From Pseudomonas sp. NFIX28 (GTDB lineage Bacteria; Pseudomonadota; Gammaproteobacteria; Pseudomonadales; Pseudomonadaceae): 64,000 nucleotides of DNA. The stretch's first letter is position 1. Every line of letters begins with the position of its first letter. This document shows positions 42,533 to 50,600 of the stretch, piece after piece. The notes beneath the pieces are model-generated. The model ran no database searches. It was not told where the DNA came from and saw only the letters and a list, made by a program, of their open reading frames with translations. The stretch lies in the NCBI RefSeq assembly GCF_900107395.1, contig NZ_FNPW01000004.1, positions 248,001 through 312,000 on the forward strand. Reading direction: 5' to 3'. Position numbers and translations under genes: made by a program.

Positions 42533-42651
42533 GTACCTACCTGCCAGCCCTAGCGCGCACTTGATAAAGCGCTTCCAACTGGCTGCTTTGTTCCAGTCGG
42601 GTTCTTCGTACGACCAATGGTGGTCGGCGTTACTGGAACGTTTTAACGTTG

Positions 42652-42668
42652 CACGGTTCTTAACCGTG
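42652..42668. promoter_or_regulatory. 17-bp palindrome upstream of the DUF3509 gene
   Basis: CACGGTT-CTT-AACCGTG, perfect arms, 25 nt before the ATG at 42694. Could be an operator or a leader hairpin of the DUF3509 mRNA. Confidence 0.45.
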
Positions 42669-42693
42669 TCATTTGTAGGAACACCCAATAACT

Positions 42694-42918
42694 ATGTCTA
42701 CTCAAATCCAGACTCAGGATGCCATTCGCACCCTTACCAACGCTTTTGCTCCAATGAACTGCCTGATCATGGCTGCTCGCAAAGGCTGCTTCAGCTTCAC
42801 CCTGGTCAACGAACACGGTATCGCCCGTCACAGCGAACGCCTGTATCCCGACCAGTATTCCAGCGCCGAGCCGCTGCAAGCGGTGATCGAACGCACCCGC
42901 CAGGCCCTGACTGCCTGA
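42694..42918 (+). CDS. DUF3509-type small protein
   Basis: A 74-residue soluble protein beginning MSTQIQTQDAIRTLTNAFAP, with CLIMAARKGCFSFTLVNEHG and HSERLYPDQYSS. I associate this with DUF3509, a Pseudomonas family of unknown function. The end is precise, with a strong terminator after it. The only AGGA is about 14 nt before the ATG, so translation initiation may be weak or structured. Confidence 0.8.
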   Translation: MSTQIQTQDAIRTLTNAFAPMNCLIMAARKGCFSFTLVNEHGIARHSERLYPDQYSSAEPLQAVIERTRQALTA

Positions 42919-42940
42919 GACGCAAGAGCGTTGAAACCCG

Positions 42941-42969
42941 AAGCCCCGCCTCAGTAGCGGGGCTTTTTA
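42941..42969 (+). terminator. Intrinsic terminator of the DUF3509 gene
   Basis: AAGCCCCGC / GCGGGGCTT stem of 9 bp (42941-42949 and 42957-42965) followed by a run of T. Confidence 0.92.
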
Positions 42970-42988
42970 TTGCCTGTTGTTTCGGCTT

Positions 42989-43043
42989 TTCCGGCTTCAG
43001 CTAAAGCACCTTCCGATATAACGGTTATAACAGGAAGCCGGAA
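42989..43043. repeat. Nested inverted repeats upstream of the 160-residue hypothetical gene
   Basis: Outer arms TTCCGGCTTC (42989-42998) and GAAGCCGGAA (43034-43043) are perfect complements. Inside lies TATAAC-G-GTTATA (43017-43029), also perfect. The whole can form a cruciform or RNA hairpin about 150 bp before the gene start. Confidence 0.6.
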
Positions 43044-43191
43044 ATATTTTAAAAACAGGCCTTTACAGCAACGATATGACACTACACTTCAACTCAAGCG
43101 GCATGATCCGCTTCCGGCGAGTCTGACCGATCCACCGCTGCCAAGCTCCCCCATCAGGCCTCGCCGGCCACTTTCACGCTTCGAGGGCTTT

Positions 43192-43674
43192 ATGGGTATT
43201 GCCGCCAGCGAACTGTGCCGCTACGTGATCCGACCCACCCTGCTCTATCTGGGCAGCCACAGTCGCACCGCAGAATCACTGCTGCTAGGCATTGCCGCCA
43301 GCCAATCCGCCCTCGGCTCCGCCCTTCATGACCGCAGGGGGCATGGCCTGTACCGCATCGCCGAACCCCGCCACCAGGCGCTCTGGGACCATTACCTGGC
43401 CCTGGACCCGGAACGTGCCAGCCTGGTCCGCGGCCTGGCCAGCCAGCATGCCTTCCTCAGCGGACCGCACCTGGAATTGACCGTCAACCTGCGCTACGCC
43501 ACGGCCATCGCCTGGCTGCTGGTAGAAGAACAAAACACCCCGCTCCCCGCGGCCGACGACTTGCTCGGCATGGCCCGCATCTGGAAACACATCTTCCAAC
43601 CCCAAGGACGCTTGCGGGACTTTGCCGACGCCTGGCACACCTGTGTTGCACCGCTGAATCAGGTCGCCTGCTGA
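43192..43674 (+). CDS. Hypothetical protein, 160 residues
   Basis: I do not recognise this protein. It is predicted to be soluble and largely helical: ELCRYVIRPTLLYLGSHSRTAESLLLGIAASQSALG, then YRIAEPRHQALWDHYLA and ARIWKHIFQPQGRLRDFADAWH. The SQSALG and RYATAIAWLL segments recall peptidoglycan or phage-type helical domains, but not convincingly. Start ATG 43192 has GAGG upstream; the frame is open for 74 further codons, including the palindromic region, which argues against a longer product. Confidence 0.65.
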   Translation: MGIAASELCRYVIRPTLLYLGSHSRTAESLLLGIAASQSALGSALHDRRGHGLYRIAEPRHQALWDHYLALDPERASLVRGLASQHAFLSGPHLELTVNLRYATAIAWLLVEEQNTPLPAADDLLGMARIWKHIFQPQGRLRDFADAWHTCVAPLNQVAC

Positions 43675-43819
43675 TCAGGCTTTCTGCAAGATCGCGGAAA
43701 CAATGGCAATTTTGGTTGGATTGTCCTACAAAACCGCTCTATCTCAAGCCATACAGCCTATAGCGCTAAGGAGGAAATGTTGGTAATTTCCGCTCCGGTG
43801 ATCACCAGGAGTTCTAATA

Positions 43820-45103
43820 ATGAAAAAAGTAATACTCAAAACCAGCGTTAGCCTTGCCGTTGCCATGGCATCCACACAACTTTTCGCGAGTGGTTTTGCC
43901 CTGAACGAACAAAGCATCAGCGGTATGGGTACTGGTTTCGCCGGTCGATCCTCTGCTGCCGATGATGCAAGCACAGTTTTTGGTAACCCTGCCGGCATGT
44001 CGCGCCTGAAGCGCCAGCAAATCACTGGCGGTATCGCGGCCATTGATGCATCCAGCGACATCAACGATGCCAGCGGCAGCCGCAGCGGCACCAACAAGGG
44101 CGATATGGTGCCCTTCACCGCAGTACCGATGGGCTTCTACGTCAAGCCGATCAACGATCAGTGGGCGTTCGGCCTGGGTGTCTACGCCCCCTTCGGCCTG
44201 ATCACCGACTACGAAAGCGGCTTCCAGGGCCGTAACTTCGGCAGCAAAAGCGAAGTTAAAGTCATCACTTTCCAGCCAACCGTGAGCTATGCCTTCAACG
44301 ACAAGGTATCGATCGGTTTTGGCCCGACCGTCAACCGTATTTCCGGCACCCTGGAATCGGCACTGACCACGCCACTGTCGCCTAACGACGGCAATGTCCA
44401 GATCAAGGGCGACGACGTTGGCTACGGCTACAACATCGGCGTGCTGGTCCAGGCAACCGACTCCACTCGCGTAGGCCTGACTTACCACTCCAAGGTCAAG
44501 TACAAGCTGGAAGGCCACACCGAAGTCAGCCCAGGCGCCGGCACTCCGAGCGCCCTGCTGCGTGGCGCTCGCTACGATGCGTCGCTGGACATCACCACTC
44601 CTGAATCGGCCGACCTGTCGGTGACCCAGGAGATCAACGATGCCTGGAAACTCTACGCCGGTGCCACCTGGACCCGCTGGAGCCGCCTGAAGGACATCAC
44701 CGTGCAAAACGAAGGCGTGACCGCCGGCGCCGGTGGTCTTCTGGCCCCGGGTGCCCTGAGTTCCATCAAGGAAGAGCAGAACTGGCACGACACCTGGGCC
44801 TACGCCATCGGTACCTCCTACCAGCTGAACAAGCAGTGGGTATTGCGTACCGGCCTGAGCTTCGACCAGTCGCCAGCCAACAACAAAGACCGTTCGCCAC
44901 GCATCCCTACCGGCGACCGGACCATCTTCAGCCTCGGCGCCGGCTGGAGCCCATCCGAAGACCTGACCATCGACGTGGCCTATTCCTACCTGAAGGAAGA
45001 GAAGGTCAAGGTCAACAACCACAATACGCTCGGCCAGTCTTACAGCTCCGAGTACGAAAACAGCGCGAACGGCTTCGGTATCGGTGCAACCTACCGCTTC
45101 TAA
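43820..45103 (+). CDS. OmpP1/FadL-family outer membrane transporter
   Basis: A 427-residue beta-barrel porin for hydrophobic substrates such as long-chain fatty acids. Signal peptide MKKVILKTSVSLAVAMASTQLFA is cleaved before SGFALNEQ. The plug-region motif STVFGNPAGMSRLKRQQITGG is characteristic. The C-terminal strand ends GIGATYRF, with the terminal Phe needed for barrel assembly. Start ATG follows CAGGAG. A short in-frame-independent reading frame with a strong ribosome site overlaps its start (43777-43851). Confidence 0.92.
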   Translation: MKKVILKTSVSLAVAMASTQLFASGFALNEQSISGMGTGFAGRSSAADDASTVFGNPAGMSRLKRQQITGGIAAIDASSDINDASGSRSGTNKGDMVPFTAVPMGFYVKPINDQWAFGLGVYAPFGLITDYESGFQGRNFGSKSEVKVITFQPTVSYAFNDKVSIGFGPTVNRISGTLESALTTPLSPNDGNVQIKGDDVGYGYNIGVLVQATDSTRVGLTYHSKVKYKLEGHTEVSPGAGTPSALLRGARYDASLDITTPESADLSVTQEINDAWKLYAGATWTRWSRLKDITVQNEGVTAGAGGLLAPGALSSIKEEQNWHDTWAYAIGTSYQLNKQWVLRTGLSFDQSPANNKDRSPRIPTGDRTIFSLGAGWSPSEDLTIDVAYSYLKEEKVKVNNHNTLGQSYSSEYENSANGFGIGATYRF

Positions 45104-45121
45104 AGCCTGATGGCCTGAACG

Positions 45122-45157
45122 AAAAAGCCCCCGCATCCAAAGATGCGGGGGCTTTTT
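45122..45157 (+). terminator. Intrinsic terminator of the FadL-type gene
   Basis: AAAAGCCCCCGCATC / GATGCGGGGGCTTTT stem of 15 bp with a 4-nt loop and T-run. The symmetrical A/T flanks let it serve the convergent glutathione peroxidase transcript as well. Confidence 0.95.
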
Positions 45158-45176
45158 TATTGATCGCGGATAACAC

Positions 45177-45728
45177 TCAGGGCCTGGATGCCAGTGCCTT
45201 CTCCACCGCCTCGATCAATTCGGGACTGTCCGGCTTGGTCAGGCTGGAGAAGTTGGCGATCACCTTGCCCTGGCGATCGACCACGTATTTGTAGAAATTC
45301 CACTTTGGCGCACTGCTCTGCTCGGCCAGGACCTTGAACAGGTGCACCGCATCCGGGCCCCTGACCCGCTGCGGCTCGGTCATGGTGAAGGTCACGCCGT
45401 AGTTCACATAACAGACCTTGGCCGTTTCCGCGCCATCCTTGGCCTCTTGCTTGAAGTCGTTGGACGGCACGCCCACCAGTTCCAGCCCCTGGTCCTTGTA
45501 ACGCTGGTACAGCGCCTCGAGGCCCTTGAACTGCGGGGCGAAGCCACAAAAGCTTGCGGTGTTGACCACCACCAGCGGCTTGCCGGCAAAGCGCTGGCAC
45601 AAGTCGATGGATTCCTTGGCGCGCAGCTTGGGCAGCGAGCCCTGCAACAACGACGGGCATTCGCCCGCCCACGCCGGACCGGCCAACACCATCATTACCG
45701 CTGGAACAGCAAGCCAACGCGCCAACAT
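45177..45728 (-). CDS. Glutathione peroxidase family thiol peroxidase, exported
   Basis: A 183-residue peroxidase. Signal peptide [21 protein letters not shown]. The active-site segment [16 protein letters not shown] has Cys in place of selenocysteine. Gln/Trp partners are suggested by [15 protein letters not shown]. Reduces hydroperoxides in the periplasm with thioredoxin-like electron donors. Start ATG 45728 has GGAGT upstream; the longer frame lacks a signal peptide. Confidence 0.9.
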   Translation of the reverse strand: MLARWLAVPAVMMVLAGPAWAGECPSLLQGSLPKLRAKESIDLCQRFAGKPLVVVNTASFCGFAPQFKGLEALYQRYKDQGLELVGVPSNDFKQEAKDGAETAKVCYVNYGVTFTMTEPQRVRGPDAVHLFKVLAEQSSAPKWNFYKYVVDRQGKVIANFSSLTKPDSPELIEAVEKALASRP

Positions 45729-45799
45729 AGTTCGACTCCTTGAAAATACCGTCAGAGGGCGAAAACTACTCGCCCGGCGAAAGTCCTGGCAAGCGCTGC

Positions 45800-45922
45800 C
45801 TAACAGACGCCCATGCCCAATTGCATCAGCGCCAGCCCGCCCCGGTGCCAGCCCCACCAGGCCAGCGCCAGCAGCACGACGCCGATCGCCAGGCCCGCGC
45901 CGCAGAAACCGATCCGACTCAT
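45800..45922 (-). CDS. 40-residue membrane protein coupled to the MFS transporter gene
   Basis: The ATG (45922) overlaps the stop of the MFS gene as ATGA, so translation is coupled. The product begins [25 protein letters not shown], a single transmembrane helix, then [15 protein letters not shown] to a TAG. It is too short for standard gene callers. The tight overlap and hydrophobic profile argue that it is real, perhaps a small subunit or modulator of the transporter, as AcrZ is for AcrB. Confidence 0.65.
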   Translation of the reverse strand: MSRIGFCGAGLAIGVVLLALAWWGWHRGGLALMQLGMGVC

Positions 45923-47121
45923 GCCGCGCTCGCTTGCAAACGCGCTACCGGGCGCTCGCGCACCGGCCAGTTCAGGGCCGCGGCCAACAGACTGAGGAGA
46001 ATCGCCACCTGCCAGATCAAGTCATAACTCCCGGTCCGATCGTAGACCACCCCGCCGAGCCAACCGCCGAGGAACGAGCCCAATTGATGAAACAGAAACA
46101 CAATGCCCCCGAGCATGGACAGGTTGCGCACGCCGAACAAGGTTGCCACCGTGCCATTGGTCAGCGGCACCGTCGACAGCCACAGGAAGCCCATGGCCAT
46201 GCCGAACAGATAAGCGCTGAGCTGCGTCACCGGCAGCCATAGAAACAGGCCGATAACCACCGCGCGCAACAGGTACAGGCCCGTCAGCAAGCGCGGCTTG
46301 GACATGCGCCCGCCCAGCCAGCCGGCGGTGTAGGTACCAAAGATATTGAACAGGCCGATCAGCGCCAGCACCGTGGTGCCGACGGTGGCCGGCAAGTGCT
46401 GATCGACCAGGTAGGCCGGTAAATGCACACCGATGAACACCACCTGGAAGCCGCAGACGAAAAAGCCGAACGCCAGCAGCCAGAACCCGGAATGGGAACA
46501 GGCCTCACGCAAGGCCTCGCCGAGGCTCTGTTCATGCCCCAGGCTTGGCAGCGGTTGATCCTTGAGCATGCTCACCAGCGGCACGATCAAGGCCACCAAC
46601 AGGCCCAATACCAGCAGCGCCGAGGACCAGCCCAGCCAGCCGATCAACCCCAGGGTGCCCGGCAGCATGGCGAACTGACCGAACGAGCCGGCCGCGCTGG
46701 CGACCCCCATGCCCATGCTGCGTTTTTCCGCCGGCAATGCCCGTCCCACCACGCCGAGAATGACCGAGAACGAGGTTCCGGAAAGACCGATACCGATGAG
46801 CAATCCGGCACTCAACGACAGCGACAACGGCGAGTCGGCCAAGCCCATGAACAACAAGCCGACGGCGTACAGCACACCGCCGATCAGCACTACCCTGGCC
46901 GCGCCGAAGCGGTCGGCCAGAGCGCCGGTGAAAGGCTGGGCCAGGCCCCAGATCAGGTTCTGCAGGGCGATGGCAAAGGCGAACACCTCGCGCCCCCAGC
47001 CGAACTCGGCACTCATGGGCGGTAGGAACAGCCCGAAGCCGTGCCTGATCCCCAGCGACAAGGCCAGGATCAGCGCACTCCCCAGAAGAACCCAACCGCT
47101 GGTACGCCACATCGAAGTCAT
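45919..47121 (-). CDS. MFS transporter of the MarR operon
   Basis: A 400-residue, twelve-helix MFS protein with [33 protein letters not shown], the monocarboxylate/oxalate-formate-type N-terminal helix, and motif A-like [17 protein letters not shown]. Start ATG 47121 follows GGAGAAT; the longer frame runs into the operator palindrome. Downstream of marR by about 50 nt, with a candidate operator in between. Likely exports or imports a small carboxylate or drug; substrate unknown. Confidence 0.88.
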   Translation of the reverse strand: MTSMWRTSGWVLLGSALILALSLGIRHGFGLFLPPMSAEFGWGREVFAFAIALQNLIWGLAQPFTGALADRFGAARVVLIGGVLYAVGLLFMGLADSPLSLSLSAGLLIGIGLSGTSFSVILGVVGRALPAEKRSMGMGVASAAGSFGQFAMLPGTLGLIGWLGWSSALLVLGLLVALIVPLVSMLKDQPLPSLGHEQSLGEALREACSHSGFWLLAFGFFVCGFQVVFIGVHLPAYLVDQHLPATVGTTVLALIGLFNIFGTYTAGWLGGRMSKPRLLTGLYLLRAVVIGLFLWLPVTQLSAYLFGMAMGFLWLSTVPLTNGTVATLFGVRNLSMLGGIVFLFHQLGSFLGGWLGGVVYDRTGSYDLIWQVAILLSLLAAALNWPVRERPVARLQASAA

Positions 47122-47136
47122 CGTTATTCTCCATTT

Positions 47137-47152
47137 GCGGGTATATACCCGC
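47137..47152. promoter_or_regulatory. 16-bp perfect palindrome between marR and the MFS gene
   Basis: GCGGGTATATACCCGC, entirely self-complementary, 16 nt before the MFS start codon. A copy with one mismatch lies at 47582-47597 upstream of marR. Best read as MarR operators. Confidence 0.7.
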
Positions 47153-47173
47153 TTATCAACGAACAAACGGCGT

Positions 47174-47578
47174 TCACGCCAGTTCGTTCAGCAAGGCCAG
47201 CAAGGTTTCGCGTTTCTCTGCACCCAGGCGGTCGATCAAGCGTTGCTGCGCCGCTTCCCAGGCCGGCAAGGCGGCCAGCAGTCGTTGCCGGCCCTCCTCG
47301 GTCAGCTGGACAATGCGATTGCGTTGATCCTCGCCTTCAGACAGCCGGACCAGCCCTTCGCCTTCCAGCACCCGCAGGTTGCGGCCCAGGGTGCTGCGGT
47401 CCAGGCCCATGGCCTCGGCCAGGCTGGAAATGCTCGGTTGGTCCAGGCGCTGTAGGTTACTCAGCAAGGAATACTGGGCAACGTTGATCCCGAAGCCATC
47501 GAGGGCGCCGTCGTAGAACCTGCTGACGCCGCGGGCGGCGCGACGCAGGTTGGTGCACAAACATTGAGAAGGAAGCAT
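47174..47578 (-). CDS. MarR-family transcriptional regulator
   Basis: A 134-residue winged-helix repressor. The MarR fold is visible: LRRAARGVSRFYDGAL (dimerisation), SISSLAEAMGLDRSTLGRNLRVLEGEGLV (HTH recognition helix) and RIVQLTEEGRQRLLAALPAWEAAQ (wing and C-terminal helices). First gene of a marR-MFS-small-protein unit. It probably represses its own operon through the two palindromes that flank it. Confidence 0.9.
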   Translation of the reverse strand: MLPSQCLCTNLRRAARGVSRFYDGALDGFGINVAQYSLLSNLQRLDQPSISSLAEAMGLDRSTLGRNLRVLEGEGLVRLSEGEDQRNRIVQLTEEGRQRLLAALPAWEAAQQRLIDRLGAEKRETLLALLNELA

Positions 47579-47581
47579 GGT

Positions 47582-47597
47582 GCGTGTATATACCCGC
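47582..47597. promoter_or_regulatory. Near-perfect palindrome upstream of marR
   Basis: GCGTGTATATACCCGC differs from the 47137 palindrome at one base. It begins 4 nt before the marR start codon on the minus strand, positioned for autorepression. Confidence 0.7.
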
Positions 47598-47660
47598 GAT
47601 TATCGGAAAGCAAGAATTTTGCAGCTTAGGCGCACGAATTAAAACCCGCACCGGCTCTTT

Positions 47661-48392
47661 CTAAAACAACGCCAACCCCACCAGCACCGCGACTTCCAGC
47701 AGCTCCAGCAACGCGCCCGCGGTGTCCCCGGTGGTGCCACCCAGACGGCGCAGCATCAACTGGCGCAAGCCGGCGAACACCGCCCCCGCCAACACCAACG
47801 CCACCACCCCGGCATAGCCGCCGAGCCCCACACACACCAGCGCAGTGAACGCCAGCAGCCACTTGCCTGCCAGGCGCGGCAGGTGATTCGCCAACGCCTG
47901 CCCCAGGCCGCCAGGGCGCACATAAGGCGTGCAGAGAAACAACCCCAGCAAGGCGCCACGGCCGATCAACGGCGCCAGCAACAGGGCCACGCCGGATTGC
48001 TGCTCGATCAGGGCCACCAGTGCGGCGAACTTGAGCAACAGCACCAGCCCCAGGGTGACCACGGCGATCGGTCCGCTGCGCGGGTCTTTCATGATCGTCA
48101 GCGTGCGCTCGCGATCGCCAAAACCGCCGAGCCAGGCATCCGCGCTGTCGGCCAGCCCGTCCAGATGCAAGGCACCGCTGAGCAGCACCCAGACCGTCAG
48201 CAACAGCGCCCCATGCAACAACAGCGGAGCGCCGCTCAAAAGCTGGTTCAGCCCCCAGAGCAACACCCCGAACAGCAAGCCGACCAGCGGATAGAACAAC
48301 AACGAGCGGCCCATTTCCTCAGGCAACGGCATGCCCGGCAAACGCACCGGAAAACTGCTGAGAAATTGCAGGGCGATCCAGAATGGCAGCAC
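47661..48392 (-). CDS. cobS: Adenosylcobinamide-GDP ribazoletransferase
   Basis: A 243-residue inner-membrane enzyme that joins alpha-ribazole to adenosylcobinamide-GDP to complete the nucleotide loop. Motifs FLSSFPVRLP, LHLDGLADSADAWLGG and the repeated hydrophobic helices match CobS/CobV. The start is GTG 48392 just after the phosphatase stop, with GGAGT inside that gene's end; the open frame upstream is antiphase to the phosphatase gene and not real. Last gene of the cobalamin operon. Confidence 0.93.
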   Translation of the reverse strand: MLPFWIALQFLSSFPVRLPGMPLPEEMGRSLLFYPLVGLLFGVLLWGLNQLLSGAPLLLHGALLLTVWVLLSGALHLDGLADSADAWLGGFGDRERTLTIMKDPRSGPIAVVTLGLVLLLKFAALVALIEQQSGVALLLAPLIGRGALLGLFLCTPYVRPGGLGQALANHLPRLAGKWLLAFTALVCVGLGGYAGVVALVLAGAVFAGLRQLMLRRLGGTTGDTAGALLELLEVAVLVGLALF

Positions 48393-48394
48393 GC

Positions 48395-48970
48395 TCAGAC
48401 TCCTTCGCTCAACACCGGACCCGCCTCGACAAGCAGGCTGAACAAGGCGCCATGCGCGACTTCGACATTCAGTAACTGCTCGCGCGGCAAACCACGGGCC
48501 TGGGCCAACAACAGCCGCATCACCCCGCCATGGCTGACCAGCAGCACCCGCTCGCCGGCATAACGCTGATGCAGACGTTCGACCGCCCCCAGCACCCGCG
48601 CGGAAAACGCCAGCACCGGCTCGCCCTGCGGTGGGGTAAAGGCATAGGGATCGGCCCAGAACCGCCCCAGCGCCTCGGCGTCGCTCGCCATCAACGCCGC
48701 CGCGCTCTGCCCTTCCCAGGCGCCGAAATGCAGTTCCTGCAGGTCCGGGTCCAGGCTCACCGGCAGCGCCAGGCGCGCACCCAGCTCCTCGGCGAAACGC
48801 GCGCAGCGCTGCAAGGGCGAACTCACCAGCCGATCCCAAGGCCCCTGGCCCGTGACCGCGACACGCATCTGCCGCCAACCGGCGTCGGTCAGGGCATCGT
48901 CGAGGCTGCCGCGCAGGCCGCCACCGAGTTCGGTTTCGCCATGGCGCAGCAGGTCCAGGCGCAAGCTCAT
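48395..48970 (-). CDS. cobC: Alpha-ribazole phosphatase (histidine phosphatase family)
   Basis: A 191-residue cytosolic phosphatase that removes the 5'-phosphate from alpha-ribazole phosphate or adenosylcobalamin phosphate. The phosphohistidine motif is LLRHGETE at the N-terminus; the second catalytic His is in VSHGGVMR; the ELHFGAWEG acid residue lies between. The symbol cobC follows Salmonella usage. ATG overlaps the cobT stop (ATGA). Confidence 0.92.
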   Translation of the reverse strand: MSLRLDLLRHGETELGGGLRGSLDDALTDAGWRQMRVAVTGQGPWDRLVSSPLQRCARFAEELGARLALPVSLDPDLQELHFGAWEGQSAAALMASDAEALGRFWADPYAFTPPQGEPVLAFSARVLGAVERLHQRYAGERVLLVSHGGVMRLLLAQARGLPREQLLNVEVAHGALFSLLVEAGPVLSEGV

Positions 48971-50022
48971 GCCGGACGATCCGCCACGGCCGCCTCGGCG
49001 AAAGTCGCCATCTGCCCGTGCAGGTCGCAAGCCAGGCGCAGCAAGGGTACCGCCAGCGCCGCACCGCTGCCCTCGCCCAGGCGCAGGCCGAGGTCCAGCA
49101 GAGGCTCGGCCTCAAGGCTTTGCAGGACATGCCGATGCCCCGGCTCGGCTCCGCGGTGGCCGAACAGCAACCACTGGCGGCATTCAGGGTTCAACCGCAC
49201 CGCCACCAGCGCCGCCACGCTGCAAATGAAGCCATCGACCAGCACCGCCACGCCCTCCTGGGCACAGGCCAGGTACGCCCCCACCAGCGCGGCGATCTCG
49301 AAACCGCCGAGGTTGAACAAGGTCTGCAAGGCATCGCCACGCTGCGCGGCATGCAGGCTCAAGGCGCGCTCGATGACCCACGCCTTGTGGCTGACGCCCG
49401 CCGCATCCAGCCCGGTGCCCGGCCCCGCCAGGTGCGTCACCGGAATGTCCAGCAAGGCACAGGCCACGGCACTGGCCGCGGTGGTGTTGCCAATGCCCAT
49501 CTCGCCGCCGATGAACAGCTGGCTGCCCTGGGCGACCGCGCGCAGCACGCTGTCACGCCCTGCTTGCAAGGCCTGCTCGCCCTGGGCCTGGGTCATGGCC
49601 GGGCCCAGGGCGAAGTTCGCGGTGCCCGCCCCCAACTGTAAATGCCGCACGCCGGGCAGGTTCAAGCCGGGCGTCACCGTGCCGAGGTCGATCACTTCCA
49701 GATGTGCCCGCAACTGCCGCGCCAGCACGCTGATTGCCGCGCCGCCGCTGACAAAGTTGTGCAACATCTGCCCGGTGACTTCCTGCGGATAAGCCGAAAC
49801 GCCCTCGGCCACCACCCCGTGGTCACCAGCGAAAATCGCGATCCACAGCTGCTCCAGGCCAGGCTTGACCCGCCCCTGCAGCCCGGCCAACTGCACCGCC
49901 ACCCGCTCCAGCTGCCCCAGCGAACCCGCCGGCTTGGTCAATTGTTGCTGGCGCGACTGCGCTGCCTCCAGGGCTTGAGTGTCGAGCGCCTTGCACGGGC
50001 GCAGCCACCAGAAGTCATTCAT
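48967..50022 (-). CDS. cobT: Nicotinate-nucleotide--dimethylbenzimidazole phosphoribosyltransferase
   Basis: A 351-residue enzyme that activates dimethylbenzimidazole to alpha-ribazole phosphate. [39 protein letters not shown] and the C-terminal [12 protein letters not shown] with the catalytic Glu are all diagnostic. ATG 50022 overlaps the cobU stop. The longer upstream frame is antiphase to cobU. Confidence 0.96.
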   Translation of the reverse strand: MNDFWWLRPCKALDTQALEAAQSRQQQLTKPAGSLGQLERVAVQLAGLQGRVKPGLEQLWIAIFAGDHGVVAEGVSAYPQEVTGQMLHNFVSGGAAISVLARQLRAHLEVIDLGTVTPGLNLPGVRHLQLGAGTANFALGPAMTQAQGEQALQAGRDSVLRAVAQGSQLFIGGEMGIGNTTAASAVACALLDIPVTHLAGPGTGLDAAGVSHKAWVIERALSLHAAQRGDALQTLFNLGGFEIAALVGAYLACAQEGVAVLVDGFICSVAALVAVRLNPECRQWLLFGHRGAEPGHRHVLQSLEAEPLLDLGLRLGEGSGAALAVPLLRLACDLHGQMATFAEAAVADRPA

Positions 50023-50540
50023 AACGCAGTTCCTTTCAGGGTCAGGGGCAGACCGGCCACCGTCAGCACCACACGCTGACAACGCTCGGCCAGGGCTTGA
50101 TGCAACCAACCGGCTTCATCGACATAGCGGCGAGTCAATTCGCCCAGCGGCACGACACCCATTCCGGTCTCGTTGCTGACAAAAATGATTTCTCCCGGCA
50201 GCGACGCCAGGCACTCCAACAAGGCTTCGCGTTCGCTGGCGAGCCGCTGGGCATCTTCCAACAGCAACAGGTTGGTCAGCCACAAGGTCAGGCAATCCAC
50301 CAGCAGGCAGCGCTCGGTGCTCGCCGCCTCGCGCAGCACCCGCGCCAATTCCAACGGCTCCTCGATCAATGCCCATTCGGCCGGGCGCCGTTCGCGGTGA
50401 TGGGCGATGCGCTGGTTCATCTCGCCGTCCAGCGCCTGGCTGGTGGCGATGTAGGTCACGGCCAGGCCGCTCTCGCCGGCAAGCTTTTCAGCCAGGCGAC
50501 TCTTGCCGGAGCGGGCGCCACCGAGGATCAATTGCAACAT
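50019..50540 (-). CDS. cobU: Bifunctional adenosylcobinamide kinase/guanylyltransferase
   Basis: A 173-residue enzyme that phosphorylates adenosylcobinamide and then transfers GMP to it. P-loop GGARSGKS at residues 7-14, the guanylylation His in the IAHHRERRP segment, and [15 protein letters not shown]. Called CobP in Pseudomonas denitrificans. It starts 60 nt after cobQ, the only clear gap in the operon. Confidence 0.96.
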   Translation of the reverse strand: MLQLILGGARSGKSRLAEKLAGESGLAVTYIATSQALDGEMNQRIAHHRERRPAEWALIEEPLELARVLREAASTERCLLVDCLTLWLTNLLLLEDAQRLASEREALLECLASLPGEIIFVSNETGMGVVPLGELTRRYVDEAGWLHQALAERCQRVVLTVAGLPLTLKGTAL

Positions 50541-50600
50541 GTTGGAAACCCTTGAATTGAGGTACAGCCACAGCGGCGCGGCAATGCCGGCGCCGAAGCT

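Larger units (their letters stand above)
41753..42693. other. Long weakly coding intergenic region
   Basis: About 940 bp between the Sel1-type gene and the DUF3509 gene. It holds the second DnaA-box element (41858-41989), a hairpin CCGAG...CTCGG near 42024-42045, a frame without a standard start codon at 42299-42532, and a 17-bp palindrome at 42652-42668. Base composition is lower in GC than neighbouring genes. No gene with normal Pseudomonas codon bias was found on either strand. Confidence 0.6.

Noticed and set aside
42408..43004. 198-codon frame ending after the DUF3509 gene
   Set aside because: Its second half is a shifted reading of the DUF3509 gene and runs through that gene's terminator; no ribosome site at its start.
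48393..49130. Upstream extension of the cobS frame
   Set aside because: It reads antiphase through the phosphatase and cobT genes; the CobS family begins at the GTG at 48392.
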